Source: an uncultured Acidobacteriota bacterium
Lineage (GTDB): Bacteria > Acidobacteriota > Blastocatellia > RBC074
Direction of reading: 5' to 3'
Assembly: GCA_937967285.1 (NCBI GenBank)
Contig: CALBSU010000479.1
Span: 1-7,383 of the forward strand
Length of the DNA: 7,383 nt
The first letter of the stretch is position 1, and every line of letters starts with the position of its first letter. Both the position numbers and the translations under genes were made by a program. The notes under the pieces were generated by a model, which was given only the letters and a program-made list of their open reading frames with translations, searched no databases and had not been told where the DNA came from. Positions 7,038 through 7,383 of this stretch are shown in pieces.

Positions 7038-7072
7038 ACTTTATACTTTCTACTTTATACTTTGTACTGTTT
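7038..7072. repeat. Heptamer tandem repeat (ACTTTNT), four copies plus a degenerate fifth
   Basis: Units ACTTTAT, ACTTTCT, ACTTTAT and ACTTTGT occupy 7038-7065, followed by a degenerate ACTGTTT (7066-7072). The pattern is also two copies of a 14-mer. It lies about 70-100 bases upstream of the aminotransferase start. Read on the minus strand it gives repeated TATAAAG boxes that could contain a -10 element, but I cannot place a matching -35. Confidence 0.75.
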
Positions 7073-7188
7073 TATTAGTCCGCGAAGAGATCTTTGCGGG
7101 AGAGAAGGGGAACTTCCTGAGGAATGAGTAAATTAACTCGTTTCATAGTCGGTAATTATACACGATCCGGCCTTTAAATTCCTCATTC

Positions 7189-7235
7189 AAAAAGCTGATG
7201 CCGCGAGAGGGCCGTCCGGAGCCCTGATCGCGGCA
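7189..7235 (-). terminator. Terminator-like hairpin reading leftward
   Basis: TGCCGCGA (7199-7206) pairs with TCGCGGCA (7228-7235), and inside it AGGGC (7208-7212) pairs with GCCCT (7221-7225), leaving an 8-base loop. On the minus strand the stem is followed after 5 bases by TTTTT (7193-7189). This would stop transcription arriving from the right and isolate the aminotransferase. The T-run is a little distant for a textbook terminator. Confidence 0.45.
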
Positions 7236-7270
7236 TTACTATCTGAATAGCAACTACTCAACCTTTGGAG

Positions 7271-7301
7271 AAGGATTGATTCAGGGTTATCAATAATCCT
7301 T
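7271..7301. repeat. Small inverted repeat in the gene-free right end
   Basis: AAGGATT (7271-7277) and AATCCTT (7295-7301) pair, and GAT/ATC can extend the stem past a bulge. It is a possible operator or RNA hairpin with no gene context in the window. Confidence 0.25.
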
Positions 7302-7334
7302 GTAATTGCTCAGCCCCTCAAGAACCAGGATTCA

Positions 7335-7383
7335 TAGCCCGCGGAGCGGGCGTAAGATTTTAGCCCGGGGTGAAACGAGGCCG
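7335..7383. repeat. Edge of a palindromic intergenic repeat (cut by the window end)
   Basis: GCCCGC-GGA-GCGGGC (7337-7351) is a tight 6-bp hairpin. Two TAGCCC boxes (7335-7340 and 7361-7366) stand 26 bases apart, the second leading into CGGGGTGAAACGAGGCCG at the edge. From memory this 'TAGCCCGCGGAGCGGGC ... TAGCCCGGGGTGAAACG' arrangement belongs to a high-copy repeat in Acidobacteria-like genomes. All three leftward frames over it close within the window, so no gene is visible. Confidence 0.5.

Larger units (their letters stand above)
6970..7383. other. 414-base gene-free region upstream of the aminotransferase
   Basis: I find no coding sequence on either strand. It is more AT-rich than the genes and contains the aminotransferase ribosome site (6977-6982), the inverted repeats, the heptamer array, the leftward terminator-like hairpin and the repeat edge listed separately. 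GAATGAG (7122-7128) and CTCATTC (7182-7188) form a further weak inverted pair. No convincing -35/-10 pair for the aminotransferase was found. Confidence 0.6.

Noticed and set aside
7119..7125. Second ECF promoter on the plus strand (GGAACTT)
   Set aside because: No GTC/TCTA -10 occurs 15-17 bases downstream and no plus-strand gene follows.
7236..7383. End of a leftward gene entering from the right edge
   Set aside because: All three minus-strand frames hit stops within about 75 bases of the edge, and the sequence matches a repeat-like palindrome better than coding DNA.

Overview
The window is a GC-rich stretch of bacterial chromosome. Its gene set is that of a Gram-negative (diderm) bacterium: a Sec-exported c-type cytochrome/PQQ-type quinoprotein, a TonB/ExbD pair and an ECF sigma/anti-sigma pair. 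GC content, palindromic intergenic elements and an archaeal-looking class III aminotransferase make Acidobacteriota (Blastocatellia-like) my best guess. That guess rests on gene style and remembered repeat families, not on a marker gene. I see no integrase, transposase, CRISPR array, tRNA or rRNA.

Layout. Positions 1-173 (+) hold the last 56 codons of a gene that looks like the ATP-dependent protease Lon, ending in a very basic tail. Positions 243-2111 (+) encode an exported quinohaemoprotein of the polyvinyl-alcohol-dehydrogenase type: one haem c domain followed by an eight-bladed PQQ-type propeller. A 236-base convergent spacer (2112-2347) carries a stop-overlapping hairpin and an inverted/direct repeat element. 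From 5394 down to 2348 everything reads leftward: ECF sigma factor, a structured 236-base spacer, a membrane anti-sigma factor, ExbD and TonB. The sigma factor has a very good ECF-type promoter in front of it (-35 GGAACTT, 16-base spacer, -10 TCTATC), suggesting autoregulation. Upstream of that, an 86-bp near-perfect inverted repeat (5521-5606) sits directly behind the stop codon of a class III PLP aminotransferase (5608-6969, -). Positions 6970-7383 hold no gene; they contain the aminotransferase leader, a heptamer tandem repeat, a leftward terminator-like hairpin and the start of another palindromic repeat.

How the genes may work together. The most interesting unit is sigma / anti-sigma / exbD / tonB. 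The periplasmic end of the anti-sigma factor looks like a TonB C-terminal domain and resembles the C-terminus of the TonB encoded two genes downstream. This suggests an envelope-sensing regulator that shares a partner, or an ancestor, with the TonB machinery it is co-encoded with. No ExbB is present and the TonB membrane helix lacks histidine, so energy coupling would need an ExbB encoded elsewhere or work differently. The quinoprotein and the aminotransferase appear to be independent neighbours.

All family calls come from reading the translated sequence. No database search was possible.
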